DNA from: an uncultured Clostridia bacterium
Lineage (GTDB): Bacteria > Bacillota > Clostridia > Christensenellales > Pumilibacteraceae
Length of the DNA stretch: 5,072 nucleotides
Assembly: GCA_947385185.1 (NCBI GenBank)
Contig: CANDJX010000103.1
Coordinates: 1 to 5,072, forward strand
Direction of reading: 5' to 3'
Made by a program: the position numbers and the translations under genes. The notes below the pieces were generated by a model that saw only the letters and a list, made by a program, of their open reading frames with translations, was not told the DNA's origin and searched no databases. Below, one piece after another: positions 4,721 to 5,072 of this stretch. Position 1 is the first letter of the stretch, and each line of letters begins with the position of its first letter.

Positions 4721-5072
4721 TCATACGTCTTCCTGACTGCCGGCTATCGCCGTAAGCTCTGACAGGGTCGCTTCCCGATCGTCCGTTTCCGTTTCGACTG
4801 TGAGCACGTCGCCGGCAAGCAGTACCGTTTCTCCGCTCGGCACTATATTCTCTTTGCCTTCGCGGCTGAGGTTCGTTATTATAGTGCTCCACGGAAGCAA
4901 CAGGTCGTGCACCTCTTTGTTCGCGGCGGGCGAGCCCGGTCTGACCGTGAGTGTATATTTTTCCTTGATGCCTTTTTTCGCCACGCCGTCGGTTTTGAGA
5001 AATCCTTCCAGGAGCGCGTCGTATATCGCTTCGGTGCGGAAAACTTTACCGAGCACGTATCCTATCGCAACG
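4721..5072 (-). CDS. Probable ClC-family chloride transporter, C-terminal part with TrkA-C (RCK_C) domain; 5' end outside window
   Basis: The frame is open to the window edge, giving the last 116 residues of a longer protein. It begins VAIGYVLGKVFRTEAIYDALLEGFL, which resembles the end of the last membrane segment of ClC channels and Cl-/H+ exchangers plus the linker that follows. Next comes a TrkA-C domain, about residues 35-95 of the fragment, with YTLTVRPGSPAANKEV, IVPSGETVLLAGDVLTVET: the usual pattern of small beta domains that bind regulatory ligands on ion transporters. A short acidic tail ends SQEDV. A GTG at 5056 could be read as a start, but the sequence upstream is still coding-like and no ribosome site is seen, so a truncated gene is preferred. 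The TrkA-C domain is quite secure. Attachment to ClC, rather than to another transporter such as a cation/proton antiporter, rests on the linker only. Confidence 0.75.
   Translation of the reverse strand, partial: VAIGYVLGKVFRTEAIYDALLEGFLKTDGVAKKGIKEKYTLTVRPGSPAANKEVHDLLLPWSTIITNLSREGKENIVPSGETVLLAGDVLTVETETDDREATLSELTAIAGSQEDV

Noticed and set aside
5054..5056. GTG as start codon of a small stand-alone TrkA-C protein
   Set aside because: Codons upstream to the window edge still read as coding (VAIGY) and match the end of a transporter membrane segment, and the upstream DNA has no ribosome binding site within view.
1..5072. CRISPR array, tRNA, rRNA, transposase, toxin-antitoxin or defence genes
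   Set aside because: Both strands were read for spaced repeats, tRNA-like arms and transposase or nuclease motifs; none was found. The intergenic gaps are short and explained by promoters and terminators.

Overview
The window looks like one short contig from a low-GC-phylum (Firmicutes/Clostridia-type) bacterium, probably assembled from metagenomic or isolate Illumina data. The evidence is a DegV-family lipid-binding protein, a short TetR regulator, an OmpR-type two-component pair, a FucP-like MFS permease of a kind common in clostridia, and a ClC transporter ending in a TrkA-C domain. Base composition is roughly balanced, with many TCG, GCG and CGC codons, which would suit an uncultured gut clostridial lineage. 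I cannot name the genus. Bases 1-46 are not biological: they are an Illumina adapter with an index.

Layout. 47-605 (-) is the N-terminal two thirds of a DegV-family protein, cut by the contig end. It is divergent from a TetR regulator at 736-1281 (+). The 130-bp gap between them holds overlapping promoters and repeats of the word TTGTGA that may be the regulator's operator. 1282-1422 is a convergent gap with a strong hairpin terminator. 1423-3241 (-) is a response regulator and histidine kinase operon, transcribed right to left with an 11-nt gene overlap. 3242-3412 is a divergent control region. 3413-4603 (+) is a complete 12-helix MFS permease. 4604-4720 is a convergent gap with a perfect 13-bp bidirectional terminator. 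4721-5072 (-) is the C-terminal end of a probable ClC chloride transporter, cut by the right edge.

How the genes may work together. DegV proteins of the FakB type hand fatty acids to the FakA kinase, and the adjacent TetR protein is the natural candidate to control that gene and itself. The two-component system probably senses an envelope or membrane signal, because its sensor has only a very small external loop. It may also control the divergent permease, since their promoters share one 171-bp region.

Most notable: both genes leaving that divergent region, the response regulator and the permease, have TATAAT exactly six bases before their ATG, with an extended TG element and no ribosome binding site. 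Both transcripts are therefore predicted to start at or within a base of the start codon and to be leaderless. The DegV and TetR genes in the same window have ordinary Shine-Dalgarno sequences. Apart from this, the gene content is ordinary, and I found no mobile element, CRISPR array, tRNA or rRNA.
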